NCBI RefSeq assembly: GCF_011174705.1
Contig: NZ_JAANIJ010000001.1
Location: 1,798,001 to 1,862,000, forward strand
From: Tessaracoccus coleopterorum
Lineage (GTDB): Bacteria; Actinomycetota; Actinomycetes; Propionibacteriales; Propionibacteriaceae
Direction of reading: 5' to 3'
Length of the DNA: 64,000 bases
Position 1 is the first letter of the stretch. Each line of letters opens with the position of its first letter. The notes below the pieces were generated by a model, which was not told where the DNA came from, made no database searches, and saw only the letters and a list, made by a program, of their open reading frames with translations. Below, in pieces: positions 18,724 through 29,773 of this stretch. Made by a program: the position numbers and the translations under genes.

Positions 18724-20306
18724 CTACCCGACGACCGTCGCGTACAGCGACAGCTGTGACTGCGAGCTCTTCTTGTGCGAGTAGAGGCTCGTCTCGAGGC
18801 CCACGATCGCCGCCAACCGGTTGTTGTCGTCGACCGCCTGCAGCCCCGGATTGACGTGCCCACCGGCCCGGGCGGGATGGTGTACGAGGTGGTGCGGGGG
18901 ATGGCGGCCACGCAACCCGAGGTGTCGCCGAGCGTGCACAGCCCGTTGCCCTCGGCTACCAGTTGGCCGACCATGTGGTGCCAGACCATCCTGCCGTCGC
19001 TGCCGACGGGGCACATGTAGGAGTGCCAACCGGTTCCCGGTCGAGCCCGGGTCCCGGCGGGCGTCACGATGCAACCGGCGCCCGTCTTCTCGTACTGCCA
19101 GAAGCGGAAGGTCTGCTTCGAAGCCACGAGCTGAGAGCTTCCGAGGCCCTGCACCCACTGCATCGACGTCGCGGAGGTTGGCGCCCTACCCTCGGCCTTG
19201 GCGTCCACCAACGTGCCGAGGGAGCGACCTGCACCCGGGGCCCGCAACGAGCCGAACATGAACCCGACGGCGTTGACCGCGCCCGGATGCGATGCCGCCG
19301 TCAGGGTCAGCTCGCTGAACGTGCGCCCCGCCGGGGTGACGTTGCGGTAGGTCTCGGTGATCGGGCTGTTGTTCCAGTAGAGGCGGATGCTGTTGCCCTG
19401 GAGCGCCTCGTAGGTGCCGTAGCGCACGGTCGGTGCCTGGAGGAAGGAGCGGGCGGTGCGCACGTCACAGGTACCGCCCGGCAGGGCCTCAACCTTGATG
19501 AGCCGACGGTCGGCCGCCTCCTTCGAGCCGGCGACACAGCCGGTAGGCCGGTTCGGGATCGGGGCGCGGAAGCGTCCGTAGTCACTTTCCACCGCGTCGT
19601 CGAAGCTCCATGACCAGTAGCTCTCGCGGAAGGTGCCGAGTTTGCCGCCCGGGTCGAGCTCGATGTTGGAGATCCGGCCGGTCCCCTTCGTCTTTGTGCC
19701 AGCCATGTTCTGCGTGACGACGTTGCCGAGGGTGAGGTGGCGGCGACCCTTCAGGAAGGACGGCGCCGTCGACATGGGCGGGGCAGTCGGGTAGTCGATG
19801 GGCGCGGTGGTGAACCGGACCATGTTGTTGAAGATCCACCTGGTCACCCAGCGGTAGCCGGAGCCGGCAGACTCGATGACGCGCGCCTCGATGTACGAGC
19901 GGCAGCCGTTCCGGCCGGTGGTGGCCGTGTCGCACTCGGTGCGCCACCTGCGCCCGTCTGCGGTCCAGGCCGCGGTGCCGCCGACGACCGCGTGGCCACC
20001 GAGCGGGTTGCCCGCCCAGAGACCCCGGTTGGATGCCACGTAGGTGAGGTTGTTGAAGGTCCATCCCGTCGTCTTGACGAACCTGCCGCCCTTCTGGGTG
20101 ATGACGGTCGCCTTAATCTCCGTGCGGCACCGTTGGGTCTGGGAGTACGGCTCGCAGGTCGTGCTCCACTCCCGTCCGTTGACGGTGTGGGTTCCGGGCG
20201 TCGTGTAGACGTCGACGTCGGCCTTCGCCTCCGGCATTGCCGTCGGTGACAGGGTCACCAGAAGGGTCGCCGTGAGCAGCGCCCCAATCAGTCCAAGTTT
20301 GCGCAT
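18724..20306 (-). CDS. Large secreted protein of unknown function
   Basis: About 528 residues with a clear signal peptide, MRKLGLIGALLTATLLVTLS ... AKA. Two similar N-terminal segments, about 75 residues apart, share a Trp/Cys pattern (VNGREWSTTCEPYSQTQRCR and ADGRRWRTECDTATTGRNGC), so a duplicated module is likely, probably disulphide bonded. The centre has many Tyr/Trp residues (FRESYWSWSFDDAVESDYGR). The C-terminal part, ETSLYSHKKSSQSQLSLY, is reached after a frameshift near 18860. No enzyme motif is seen. It sits between dciA and recF, an unusual place for an exoprotein. Not recognised. Confidence 0.6.
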
Positions 20307-20405
20307 GCTTCAGATATCCCGAGATCGGTCGAGTTCCCCGAGGCACCATAACAGCCGGCCAACGGCATCCCGGCATCGGGCGTGTCGTCCCGGCCGCGGG
20401 CCGCC

Positions 20406-21549
20406 TCAGGCGGGAGCGACCGTCCCCGCCTCGACGCGGAACCGGCGTTCCGCCGGAAAGTCGGGGACGTCGGCGCCGACCGCGGCGGTGATCAGCACCT
20501 GCTCGGCGTCGACGATGGCGGTGGCGAGTCTCTCCCGTCGGGAGGCGTCCAGCTCGGCGAAGACGTCGTCCAGGACAAGCACCGGTTCGGTGCCGTCGTC
20601 ACGCACCAGCGTGAAGCCTCCGAGGCGCAGCGCGAGTGCGAGGGACCAGCTCTCCCCGTGGGAGGCGTAACCCTTCGCGGGCAGTTCGCCGATGCTGAGC
20701 TCGATGTCGTCTCGCTGCGGACCCACCAGGGTGAGGCCGCGCTGCAGCTCGTCGCGGCGCAGCCGCTCCATCGCCCCGAGCAGCCGGTTGGCCAGCTCCG
20801 CGCGGACGTCGGGGCCGAGGCGACGTCGTCGAGGTCGAGGATCGTCTTGTACGACGCCGACACCTGGTTGTTGACGGGCGCGATCGTCTCGTACGCCTCC
20901 TGCGCGTGCGGCATCACGTCGGCGAGTGTGTCGAGCCGGGCGTGCAGCAACTCGGCGCCGATGGCGGCCAGCTGCTCGTTCCAGACGGCGAGCGTGATGT
21001 CCTCATCGCCGCCCGAGGGGGTGCGGGAGCGACCCGACATCGACTTGAGCAGGGCGTTGCGCTGCTTCAGCACCCGGTCGAAGTCCTGCCGCACGCCCGC
21101 CATCCGTGGCCAGCGGGTGACCACGAGCGAGTCGAGCCAGCCGCGCCGGTCGGACGGATCCCCCGCACGATCGCGAGGTCGACGGGTGAGAAGACGACGG
21201 TGCGCAGCGCGCCGATCAGGTCACGCGGGCGGCTGAGCGGCGCCCGGTTGAGTCGTGCCACGTTCGAGCGGCCGTTTGCGATCTCCAACTCGAGTGAGAT
21301 CACCCGCGGGTCATCGGCTGCCGCCCGCACCTTGGCCCGCACGATCGCGGAATCGGCACCGGCCCGGATCAGCGGCGCGGTTGCCGAGACCCGGTGTGAG
21401 CTCATCGTCGACAGGTATTCGACCGCCTCGACGAGATTGGTCTTGCCCTGGCCGTTGGATCCGACGAACACCGTCACGCCGGACGTGAGTTCGAGCGTCG
21501 CGGCGTGGTAGTTGCGGAAGTCGGTCAGGGAGAGCTCGGTGACGAACAC
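20406..21549 (-). CDS. recF: DNA replication and repair protein RecF, frameshifted
   Basis: SMC-like ATPase that helps load RecA on gapped DNA. The start [20 protein letters not shown] is canonical. Walker A is [13 protein letters not shown]. The middle includes [12 protein letters not shown] and [13 protein letters not shown], and the ABC signature region is around [14 protein letters not shown]. Walker B is [12 protein letters not shown], and the C-terminus is [10 protein letters not shown]. Frameshifts near 21160 and 20820 are each repaired by one base. It lies 10 bp after the start of the gnd reading unit in the standard dnaN-gnd-recF order. Confidence 0.95.
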
Positions 21550-21559
21550 GTCGGGACGG

Positions 21560-22440
21560 TCAGTCCTTCGAGGGAGCGACGGCGTGGCCGCCGAACTGGT
21601 TGCGCATGGCCGCGACCATCTTCATGGCGGGCGAGTCGTCCTGCCGCGACACGAAGCGGGCGAACAGGCTCGCCGCGATGGTGGGCACCGGCACTGCGAG
21701 GTCGACGGCCGCGTTGACGGTCCACCGACCCTCGCCCGAGTCCTCGGCGTAACCCTCGATGGCATCGAGGTGCGGGTCGTCATCCAGGGCACGGACCATC
21801 AGATCGAGCAGCCAGGAGCGGATCACGGTGCCCTCGCGCCACGAGTCGAACACCTCGGGCACGTTGGTCACGACATCGGAGGCCTCGAGGAGTTCCCACC
21901 CCTCGGCGTAGGCCTGCATCAGGCCGTACTCGATGCCGTTGTGGACCATCTTCGCGAAGTGCCCCGCGCCGTGGTCTCCCGCGTGGACGAAGCCGGACCC
22001 GCCCTCAGGCTTCAGGGCGTCGAACACCGGCATGGCGACCTTGACGGCCTCCTCCGGGCCACCGCACATGAGGGCGTAACCGTTCTCGAGGCCCACACGC
22101 CGCCGGAGGTTCCGACGTCGAGGAAATGGATGCCTGCCTCACCCAGGTACGACGCGTGGCGGGCGTCATGGGTCCACTTCGAGTTGCCGCCGTCGATGAC
22201 GATGTCGCCGGCGCCGAGCAGCGGACGCAGGGTCTCGACGAGCGGCGTGACGGCCTGGATCGGCACCATCAGCCACACGACGCGAGGGCCGTCACCGAGC
22301 TTGGCGACCAGATCGGCCTCGTCGGTCGCGTCGGAGATCGCCTGATTGTGGTCGAGCCCGACCACCTCGACGCCGCGGCGACGCAGCCGCTCGCGCATGT
22401 TCGCGCCCATCTTCCCGAGCCCGATGAGTCCGATCCGCAT
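21560..22440 (-). CDS. gnd: 6-phosphogluconate dehydrogenase (decarboxylating), frameshifted
   Basis: Oxidises 6-phosphogluconate to ribulose 5-phosphate plus CO2 in the pentose phosphate pathway. About 293 residues, the short (NAD-type, GntZ/YqeC-like) form. The nucleotide site is MRIGLIGLGKMGANMRERL. The substrate loop is IVIDGGNSKWTHD, followed by FLDVGTSGGVWGLENGYALM. The catalytic Lys is in HFAKMVHNGIEYGLMQAYAE. One missing G near 22105 splits the frame. This gene between dnaN and recF is normal for many Actinomycetota. Confidence 0.93.
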
Positions 22441-22521
22441 GATCTCTCCTAGTCGACGATGTCCGGAATAGTCATACCAATGGTAACCCGGGGTCGGGAG
22501 GCATGGGCCTCCGCCCACGGA

Positions 22522-23682
22522 TCAGCCGGGCAGGCGCATCAGCATGATGACGTGACGGTAATCCGTGAGCGGATCGGCGTCGATGCTGGCCAGCCCCATG
22601 ATGAGGCAGGGCTTGCCCGGAAGGGTGAACGAGAAGTGCGCGTACGGAGCGTCGAGCGCGGTGAGCGCATCGAGCAGGTAGTGCGGGTTGAAGCCGGCGT
22701 CGGTGATCGACTGCTCGTCGCCCACGACCTCGACCTGCGCCTCGATCGCCTCGGACGCCTGCGCCTGGTCACCCGTGGCGGCCTCGAGCGCGATGTGGTC
22801 GTCGTTGATGCGCATCCGCAGGGGGGTGTTGCGCTCGGCCACGAGCGACACGCGCTTGACGGCTGCGAGCAGGTCGGCGGTGTTGACGCGCACCGAGACA
22901 CTCGCGGCGACATCCATGAGGTGACGCACCTTCGGGAACGCCTGGCTCAGGAGCCGGGTGGTGGCCTCGCGGCTGCCCTTGGCACCCTCGCCCACGAAGC
23001 CGGCGAGGCCTTCGCCCTCAGCCTCGGTGGTGGAGAGCGCGACGGTGACATGCTCGCCGGAGGTCATCGACTTCGCGGTGTCGGCCAGCACCTTGCCGGG
23101 GATCAGCACGTTGGCCTCGACGCCGGGGTTGCCCGGGTTCCAGGTGATCTCCTTGAGCGCCATCCGGTAGCGGTCGGTGGCCAGCAGCGACAACTGGTCG
23201 CCGTTGATCTCGAGCTTGATACCGGTGAAGACGTTCAGCAGCTCGTCGCGACCGGCTGCGACGAACACCTGGCCGACGGCCTTCTCGAAGGCCGCAGCCT
23301 CGACCTGACCGGTCTCGGTGGGCATGTCGGGCAGCGTCGGATACTCGTCAACCGGGAGGGTCTGCAGTGTGAAGCGGGCCTGGCCGCAGGTCAGCTCGAC
23401 CTTGGAGTGGTCGGCCACCATCTCGACCGGCTTGCTCGGCAGGGAGCGGGCGATCTCCGAGAGGAGGCGGCCCGAGACGAGGACGGTTCCCTCGTCGCTG
23501 ACGACCGCAGGCAGCGTGACCTTCGCCGACGTCGTCGAGTCGAAGCTGGAGAGCGTCAGACCGTCTGCGTCGGCCTCGAGGAGCATTCCGGCGAGGATGG
23601 GAGCCGTCGGGCGGTTGGGGAGGCTGCGGGCCACCCATGCCACGGCGTCAGCCAGCGCGTCGCGCTCAACTCGAATCTTCAC
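22522..23682 (-). CDS. dnaN: DNA polymerase III beta subunit (sliding clamp), intact
   Basis: Ring-shaped processivity clamp, 386 residues. The start MKIRVERDALADAVAWVARS leads into SLPNRPTAPILAGMLLEADA. The three similar domains include FAAERDELLNVFTGI-like (here FVAAGRDELLNVFTGIKLEI) and VSLVAERNTPLRMRIND. The C-terminus FTLPGKPCLIMGL ... YRHVIMLMRLPG forms the partner-binding pocket. Its upstream gap is only 75 bp and ends in an ABC permease, so it is detached from dnaA and oriC by four kilobases. Confidence 0.97.
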   Translation of the reverse strand: MKIRVERDALADAVAWVARSLPNRPTAPILAGMLLEADADGLTLSSFDSTTSAKVTLPAVVSDEGTVLVSGRLLSEIARSLPSKPVEMVADHSKVELTCGQARFTLQTLPVDEYPTLPDMPTETGQVEAAAFEKAVGQVFVAAGRDELLNVFTGIKLEINGDQLSLLATDRYRMALKEITWNPGNPGVEANVLIPGKVLADTAKSMTSGEHVTVALSTTEAEGEGLAGFVGEGAKGSREATTRLLSQAFPKVRHLMDVAASVSVRVNTADLLAAVKRVSLVAERNTPLRMRINDDHIALEAATGDQAQASEAIEAQVEVVGDEQSITDAGFNPHYLLDALTALDAPYAHFSFTLPGKPCLIMGLASIDADPLTDYRHVIMLMRLPG

Positions 23683-23757
23683 GGGTATCCCTTTGAAATC
23701 TGGGTTGGATAAAGCTCGTCGCCTGCATCATAGCCGTGCCCCGACGCCGCCCGTCGA

Positions 23758-26308
23758 CTACTCGGAGGCGATCGCCGCGAGGGTGTTCTGGAGGGCGGCC
23801 CTCCTGGCGGGCAGGACGGCCGCCAGGACGCCCATCAGGGCGGCCACCACGACGAACAGGGCGAGCTGCCAGCCCGGCACCACGAGGGTGTCGATGCCCT
23901 GGTCCCGCAGCAGGATCACAAGCGCGCTGCCGGTCACGATGCCGAGCACCACCCGAGGAGGGCGCCCAGCGTCGCCACGATCACCGACTCGAGCGTCACC
24001 ATGGTGCGCAGTTGGCGCCTCGTCATCCCGACGGCGCGCAGCAGACCGACCTCCCGGGTGCGCTCCAGCACCGACAACCCGAGCGTGTTGACGATGCCGA
24101 GCAGGGAGATCACGATCGCGAGCGCGAGCAGCGCGTAGATCGCGGCGAAGATCTGGTCGAAGCGCGCCACGCTCGCCTCGACGTACTCCGCGGTGTCGGA
24201 GACCGCGGCAGTGGGGACGTCGCGGGCAAGGTCCCGCAGATCCCCGAGGACCGCGGCCCTGTCCGCGCCGTCACCGGCGAAGACCACGAGGCTCGACACC
24301 ATCGACGTGTCGACGATCTGTGTCATGGCCTCGGGGGTGATGACGATGTCGGCCGCTGCGACCGCACCCCGCCGTCATGGACGCCGGTGACGAGAACCTG
24401 GACCGTTCCCTTCGGCCCCGTCAGGTCGATCAACCGTCCGATCCCGATACCGAGCGCGGTGGCCCGGTCGGTCGCCACGACCGCCGGGAGCGCGTCGCCG
24501 TCGGCCCGGAACGATCCCGCCACGATCCGCAGAGCGGAGCCTTCGGCGACCGCCTCGGGCTGGCCCGAGCAGGCTGACGCGCTCGTCGCCGAGCTGCGCC
24601 TCGCCTCGGTGGAACGCGTGCACCGCGCTCACCCCTGCCACGGCCCGGGCCCGGTCGGCGAGGTCGGCGTCGAAGGGCTGGTAGCCGACCGGGGCGATCA
24701 CGAAGTCGCCGCGCTGGTCGGCCGAGAGCCGATCGCCGATCGAGGTGGTGGTGCTGGATGCCAGGACGGCGACCGTCGTGATCAGCGCGACGCCGATCAT
24801 CAGCGTGGCCGCCGTGGCCGCCGTCCGACGCGGCTGGCGGACGGCGTTGAGCTGCGCGAGCCTCCCCACCTCTCCGAAGAGGGCCCGGAAGACCCGGCCC
24901 GCGAGCCACACCAGGGGCGCGCCGATCAGGGCGGCGGCGAGCACCATCCCGATCAGCAGCAGCGCGGCGCCGATCCCGAGCCACACCAGCGGGAGGGGCA
25001 CCGGCAGCCAGACTGCGCACACGACCGCCGCGACCCCGAGTTCGACCATCGCGACCCCCACCATCGCGGTGCCACCCGGCTTCTCCGGGCCCGACTGCGC
25101 CGCCTCCGACAGGGCCTCGACGGGGCGGGTCCGTGAGGCGCGGCGGGCGGGAACGGAGGCGGCCAGGAGCGTGACCAGGATGCCGATCGCGTAGGACGCG
25201 GTGACGGCCTGCCAGGTCAGCGTCGGCGCAACGGGTCCGAGATCGACGCCGAGGGCACGGACCGCGGCGAGGATCGCCCACGTCAACCCGTACCCGACGA
25301 CGAGCCCGAGGGTCGCTCCGATCAGCCCGACGATGAGGGCCTCGAACAGGACCGAGGTGCGCACCTGTGCCCTTGTCGCTCCACTGCGCGCAGCAGTGCG
25401 AGCTCGCGGGAACGTTGGGCCACCAGGATCGAGAACGTGTTGACGATCAGCAGAGTGGCCACGAGCAGCGCGATGGCCGCGAAGACCAGCAGGAGGGTGT
25501 CGACGAAGCCGAGGCCGACGTCGAGCTGGTCCTGGACCGCCTCGGCCAACTTCTCCCCCGTCTCGGCCACGAAGCCGTCCGGGAGCACCTCCTGGATTGC
25601 GGTCGCCACGGTGCCGGCATCGCTGCCCTGCGTGGTCTGCACCCAGACGGCGTAGTAGCCGTCGGTGCCGCCCTGCGCGATCGTCCTCGCCTCGTCGAGC
25701 GTGAAGAACAGGTAGCTGGCCCTCCGGTCGCTCCCGCCCGAAGGTGCCGGTGCCGACCAGGCGGTAGGTACGCACGCCGTCGAGCGGGGTCGAGACGCTG
25801 ATGTCGCCGCCGATCGAGTAGCCGGCCCGCTGTGCGGTCGCCGGGTCGGTCACCACCTCGTCGTCGGTGGCAGGGGCCCTGCCCTCGACGATCCGCGCGC
25901 CCTGCTGGCCACCCGCGGCGGGGGTGTCGTGCCAGTTCATCCCGATGCCGGGGGCGCCCGGGAATGCGAGCAGGCCGCCGTCCCGGTCGAGCGGGAACAC
26001 CTGCGTGCTGGAGACGATACCGACGGCCCGCACGACGCCGTCGACCCTTCCGATGGCGTCCACCTGCCCGGGGTCAGGCGCGGCTGCTCAGCCGGGTTCA
26101 CGTTCTCGAAGCCGGCCACACCTCCCGACCCGGCGCTGACGTTCACGTCACCCAGGGCACCCGAGACGATCTGGTCGAAGCTCGCCCGCAGCAGGTTGGT
26201 GAACATCAACGACCCTGCCACGAAGGCGACGCCCAGCACGATCGACAGGGCACTGAGGATGAGCCGGACCTTGCGGGCCCACAACGATTTCAGGGTCGCG
26301 TGCAGCAT
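23758..26308 (-). CDS. FtsX-family ABC transporter permease (two FtsX domains), frameshifted
   Basis: Membrane part of a MacB/LolCDE-like exporter, about 850 residues. It starts MLHATLKSLWARKVRLILSA with a first helix LSIVLGVAFVAGSLMF. A large extracytoplasmic domain follows (SGALGDVNVSAGSGG onwards). The first FtsX domain is near LVATLLIVNTFSILVAQRSR, and the second near ISLLGIVNTLGLSVLERTRE. The C-terminus is WQLALFVVVAALMGVLAAVL ... LAAIASE. Single-base frameshifts near 26075, 25740, 25380, 24560, 24370 and 23955 break it. It is 2 bp from its ATPase gene. The family exports peptides, lipids or drugs; the substrate is unknown. Confidence 0.88.
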
Positions 26309-26310
26309 GC

Positions 26311-27162
26311 TCAGTCCAGGGCCGCGCGCCGTGCGATCGAGCGTTCGACGGTCGGTTCCACCGTGTCGTCGACGATGCCCGGGTGCGCAGGCGCCGCTCC
26401 GCCGTCGCGGTAGACGCCCCGCGCCGTCGGCTGGTCGTGGCGGGGGTAGATGCGGGCCATGGCGAGCAGCAGGTCGTTCTGGGTGGCCCCGTACACCTCG
26501 TCGACGATCCGTCCGTCGGAGAGGAAGACGGCCCGGTCGGCGTAGCTCGCCGCGTGCGCGTCGTGGGTCACCATGACGACGGTCTGTCCGAACTCGTCGA
26601 CGCTGCGACGCAGGAAGCTGAGCACCTCGGCGGCCGAGGCCGAGTCGAGGTTGCCGGTGGGTTCGTCCCCGAACACGATGTCGGGCCGGTTCATCAGCGC
26701 CCGGGCGCAGGCCACCCGCTGCTGCTGGCCGCCGGAGAGTTCGGAGGGCTTGTGCGTGAGGCGGTCGCCCAGCGCGAGAACGTCGACGATGCGCCCGAAC
26801 CACTCCTCGTCGATGCCCGGCCTGCGATGGCCAGCGGCAGGACGATGTTCTCGCGTGCCGTGAGTGTCGGGACGAGGTTGAACGCCTGGAAGACGAAACC
26901 GACGCGGTCGCGCCGCAGGAGGGTGAGCGGGGTGTCGGCGAGCTCCCCACAGCCGTGTCTCCGATCCACACCTCGCCGGAGGTGGGGTGTCGAGGGCCGC
27001 GAGCAGGTGCATCAGCGTCGACTTGCCCGATCCCGACGGGCCCATGATGGCGGTGAACTCGCCCGCGGTCACGTCGAAGTCGACACCGTCGAGGGCCGTC
27101 ACGACGGCATCGCCCGACCCGTAGATCTTCGTAAGGCCCCTGGCCCTGGCTGCGATGCTCAC
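26311..27162 (-). CDS. ABC transporter ATP-binding protein (MacB type), frameshifted
   Basis: ATPase driving the FtsX-type permease. The GTG start at 27162 gives [20 protein letters not shown]. Walker A is [20 protein letters not shown], the Q-loop is [20 protein letters not shown], the signature is [17 protein letters not shown], and Walker B is [15 protein letters not shown]. There is a C-terminal extension of about 40 residues. Two frameshifts (near 26970 and 26820) are repaired by single bases. It forms an operon with the permease, inserted between dnaN and the VOC gene. Confidence 0.92.
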   Translation of the reverse strand: MSIAARARGLTKIYGSGDAVVTALDGVDFDVTAGEFTAIMGPSGSGKSTLMHLLAALDTPPPARCGSETRLWGARRHPAHPPAARPRRFRLPGVQPRPDTHGTREHRPAAGHRRPGIDEEWFGRIVDVLALGDRLTHKPSELSGGQQQRVACARALMNRPDIVFGDEPTGNLDSASAAEVLSFLRRSVDEFGQTVVMVTHDAHAASYADRAVFLSDGRIVDEVYGATQNDLLLAMARIYPRHDQPTARGVYRDGGAAPAHPGIVDDTVEPTVERSIARRAALD

Positions 27163-27208
27163 GGGCCCAACGCTAGCCGCTCGCGTTCCGGCGGGAGCCA
27201 CCACCGGG

Positions 27209-27602
27209 TCAGGAGGCGGTCTCGTCCGGTTGGTGGATGCCGAAGATGTTTCCCTCGGTGTCGGTGAAGTATCCCTGCCAGGCCATCCCCGGCAGCGCGT
27301 ACTTCGGCAGGGCGACGCTTCCCCGTTCCTGAGAACCGCCTCCGCGGTCTCGTCGAAGCTCTCGACGCCCATGGTCAGGACGGCCGAGCCCACGGGGTTG
27401 TCCGCGATGAGCGGTGCGCGGCGCATCATCATGCCGCCGTTGATCCCGGGGCCTCGTCGGAACCGGTCACCACACCGAAGTACGGCTGGCCGGTGTACTC
27501 GCTGTAGTCCTCGAAGCCCCACCCGAACACCTCGGCGTAGAACGCCTGGGCCCGGGACATGTCGTCGACGTGGATCTCGAAGTGGATGGGTCGTGCGGTC
27601 AT
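27209..27602 (-). CDS. VOC (glyoxalase/bleomycin resistance) family protein, frameshifted
   Basis: Small beta-alpha-beta-beta-beta fold protein of about 130 residues. The start is MTARPIHFEIHVDDMSRAQA, then FYAEVFGWGFEDYSEYTGQP. The metal-ligand-like His of the first motif is HFEIHVDD. The later half AVLTMGVESFDETAEAVLRN is followed by the terminal signature GYFTDTEGNIFGIHQPDE, where Glu and His occupy the typical C-terminal positions. Two frameshifts near 27460 and 27330. The substrate is unknown (detoxification or antibiotic binding). It lies next to oriC. Confidence 0.8.
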
Positions 27603-27659
27603 GACCGGTCCTCCTGTTCTGAGGGGACCATCGTCGCAGTCGGCGACGACGATCCGGGG

Positions 27660-27900
27660 GTTTCCCACATACGTGACTTGTAGTTTCTGAAGGTAATTAC
27701 ATCTTCTTCATACTCATAGGGCCTGTTGAAGGTGTGGATAACCTGCGAAATACCTTGTCAGAGCATGATCTACCCTGAGCACCGGCTGTGGATGGACCAC
27801 GGCCCGGGTGGGAGGGGTTGTGGACAGTTTCCGGGCGGAAAGTTATCCACAGATGACTCCCCAGCCGTGGACACACGGTTATCCACAGGCTTTTTCGGGC
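27660..27900. other. oriC: Replication origin (oriC) candidate with DnaA boxes
   Basis: The 300-bp gap after dnaA contains perfect DnaA boxes TTATCCACA at 27843-27851 and 27879-27887 (plus) and 27733-27741 (minus). Weaker boxes are at 27787-27795, 27819-27827 and 27866-27874. A lower-GC segment around 27665-27720 (TAGTTTCTGAAGGTAATTAC) is a possible unwinding element. In actinobacteria oriC lies just downstream of dnaA, as here. Confidence 0.85.
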
Positions 27901-27910
27901 GTACCGGTCG

Positions 27911-29265
27911 TCAGGACTGCTTGATCTGGTTGGTGAGCTCGGTCACCTGGTTGTACAGGACCCGGTCCTCGCCGATCTTCTCGCTGATCTTGCGGACCGC
28001 GTGCAGCACCGTCGAGTGGTCACGGCCACCGAACCTGGCCCCGATCTTCGGGAGCGACAGGTCGGTCAGTTCCCGGCACAGGTACATGGCGACCTGACGG
28101 GCCTGGGCGATCGACTGCACCCGGCTGCTGCCGGTCAGATCGTCCATCGTGATGCTGAAGTAGCGCGACGAGGCGTCCATGATGGTCTGCGCGTCGACCG
28201 GCGCGGCGTCCTCGGGCATGAGGTCGTTGAGCACCTCCTCGGCGAGGGCCACCGTCATCTCCTGCTGGTTCAGGCTGGCAAGAGCGGCGACCCTTGTCAG
28301 GGCACCTTCGAGCTCGCGGATGTTGGTGGGGATGCGCGAGGCGATCAGTTCGAGCACCTGGGTACCGGCGGTCAGACGCTGCGAGGCGACCTTCTTCCGG
28401 AGGATGGCGATGCGCGTCTCGAGGTCGGGCGGCTGGATGTCGGTCATCAGGCCCCACTCGAAGCGCGAGCGCAGGCGTGGCTCGAGCGCCTCGAGGAGCT
28501 TCGGGGGCCGGTCGGAGGTCATCACGATCTGCTTCTGCGCGTTGTGCAGCGTGTTGAACGTGTGGAAGAACTCCTCCTGCGTCTGGATCTTCGACTCCAG
28601 GAACTGGATGTCATCGACGAGCAGGACGTCGACGTCGCGGTAGGAGCTGCGGAACTCGGCGGTGCGGTTCGACGAGATCGCGTTGATGAAGTCGTTGGTG
28701 AGTTCCTCGGTTGAGACGTACTTCACGCGGAGCTGCTCGTAGTAGCTGGTCACGTAGTGGCCGATGGCGTGGAGCAGGTGGGTCTTGCCGAGGCCGAGGG
28801 CCCGTAGATCATGAGCGGGTTGTACGACTTGCCCGGCGTCTCGGCCACGGCTGCGGCCGCGGCGTGCGCGAAGCGGTTCGACGAGCCGGCGACGAACGAC
28901 TCGAACGTGTAGCGGGGGTTGAGCCGCACCTCCTGCGCCCTGGTGCGGGGCAGCATCGGCTGCGGAGGCAGGTCGGAGGGCGGCGACGGGTCGGCGACGG
29001 GCTCCTCCAGGACCATGTCCGGGTTGATCATCACGGCGAGGTGGGTGGGTTGTCCACATAGCTCGCTGAGCTTGTCCTCAATCTGTGCGCGGAGCCGCGT
29101 CTCGACCCGCTCGCGGGTCGTCTCGTCGGCCACAGCGAGCATCAACGTGCTGCCGTGCATGTCTAGTGGTCGCGTCCGGCGTAGCCAGGCGCGAGATGAC
29201 ATGTCGGCGTCCTCGACCACGTCGTCCCACAGGCCGGCCAGGTCTGGCGTCGGTGATGCGCTCAC
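27911..29265 (-). CDS. dnaA: Chromosomal replication initiator DnaA, frameshifted
   Basis: Origin-binding AAA+ ATPase, about 451 residues. The GTG start at 29265 ([20 protein letters not shown]) is preferred; an ATG at 29289 would add eight residues. Domain I covers about residues 1-85. The AAA+ domain begins [20 protein letters not shown]. Walker A after repair is [16 protein letters not shown], Walker B is [13 protein letters not shown], and sensor I is near [20 protein letters not shown]. Domain IV ends with the DNA-binding helix [20 protein letters not shown] single missing C near 28802 lies inside Walker A. A DnaA box (TTGTCCACA) lies inside the coding region at 29047-29055. Confidence 0.97.
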
Positions 29266-29620
29266 CCCACCCACTTCCCGGCGGTGCACTGTCGGCCCGC
29301 CACTTCACTCGTCCACAAGGTTGTCCACAAGAGGGTATAACTCTTCCGCCAGATTTGCTCATCGCGGAGGTCTTGTGGATAACCGTCGGGCAGGAAACCG
29401 AAACTAGTGCCCTTCGGAGGGCAGTGCAAGGAGAATCGGGGAACTGGTCGGCGTGTCGGCTGGACTACAGCCTTGTAATTTGCTTGGTTGACCGTCCTGC
29501 CGATGGCCGGTTTGGCTAACGGGCCCTTCCCGCGTATCGTTGAACAGTCGCCGTTTTTCGGCGCCACTTCCCCTGCCCATCAGGGCAGTTGCCAACTTTC
29601 GATTTTGAGGGAGTAATCCC
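29266..29620. promoter_or_regulatory. dnaA-rpmH divergent region with DnaA boxes
   Basis: Boxes TCGTCCACA (29309-29317), TTGTCCACA (29321-29329) and TGTGGATAA (29374-29382) lie upstream of dnaA and probably autoregulate it. A plus-strand TTGACC near 29487 with TGGCTAAC about 20 bp downstream is a likely rpmH promoter. No gene is seen here. Confidence 0.65.
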
Positions 29621-29758
29621 ATGAGCAAGCGCACCTTCCAGCCGAGCAACCGTCGTCGGTCCCGTACCCACGGCTTCCGCACCCGTATGCGTACCCGCGC
29701 CGGCCGCGCCATCCTCAGCGCCCGTCGTCGCAAGGGTCGCGTCGAGCTTTCGGCGTAA
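29621..29758 (+). CDS. rpmH: 50S ribosomal protein L34
   Basis: Protein of 45 residues, intact: [20 protein letters not shown] ... [11 protein letters not shown]. It is very basic, with the L34 signature TFQPSNRRR...HGFRTRM. A structural protein of the large ribosomal subunit. A GGGAG site lies before the ATG. It is the first gene of the rpmH-rnpA-yidD-yidC-jag-rsmG run on the side of oriC away from gyrBA. Confidence 0.98.
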   Translation: MSKRTFQPSNRRRSRTHGFRTRMRTRAGRAILSARRRKGRVELSA

Positions 29759-29773
29759 GGACCCGGTCGTCCC

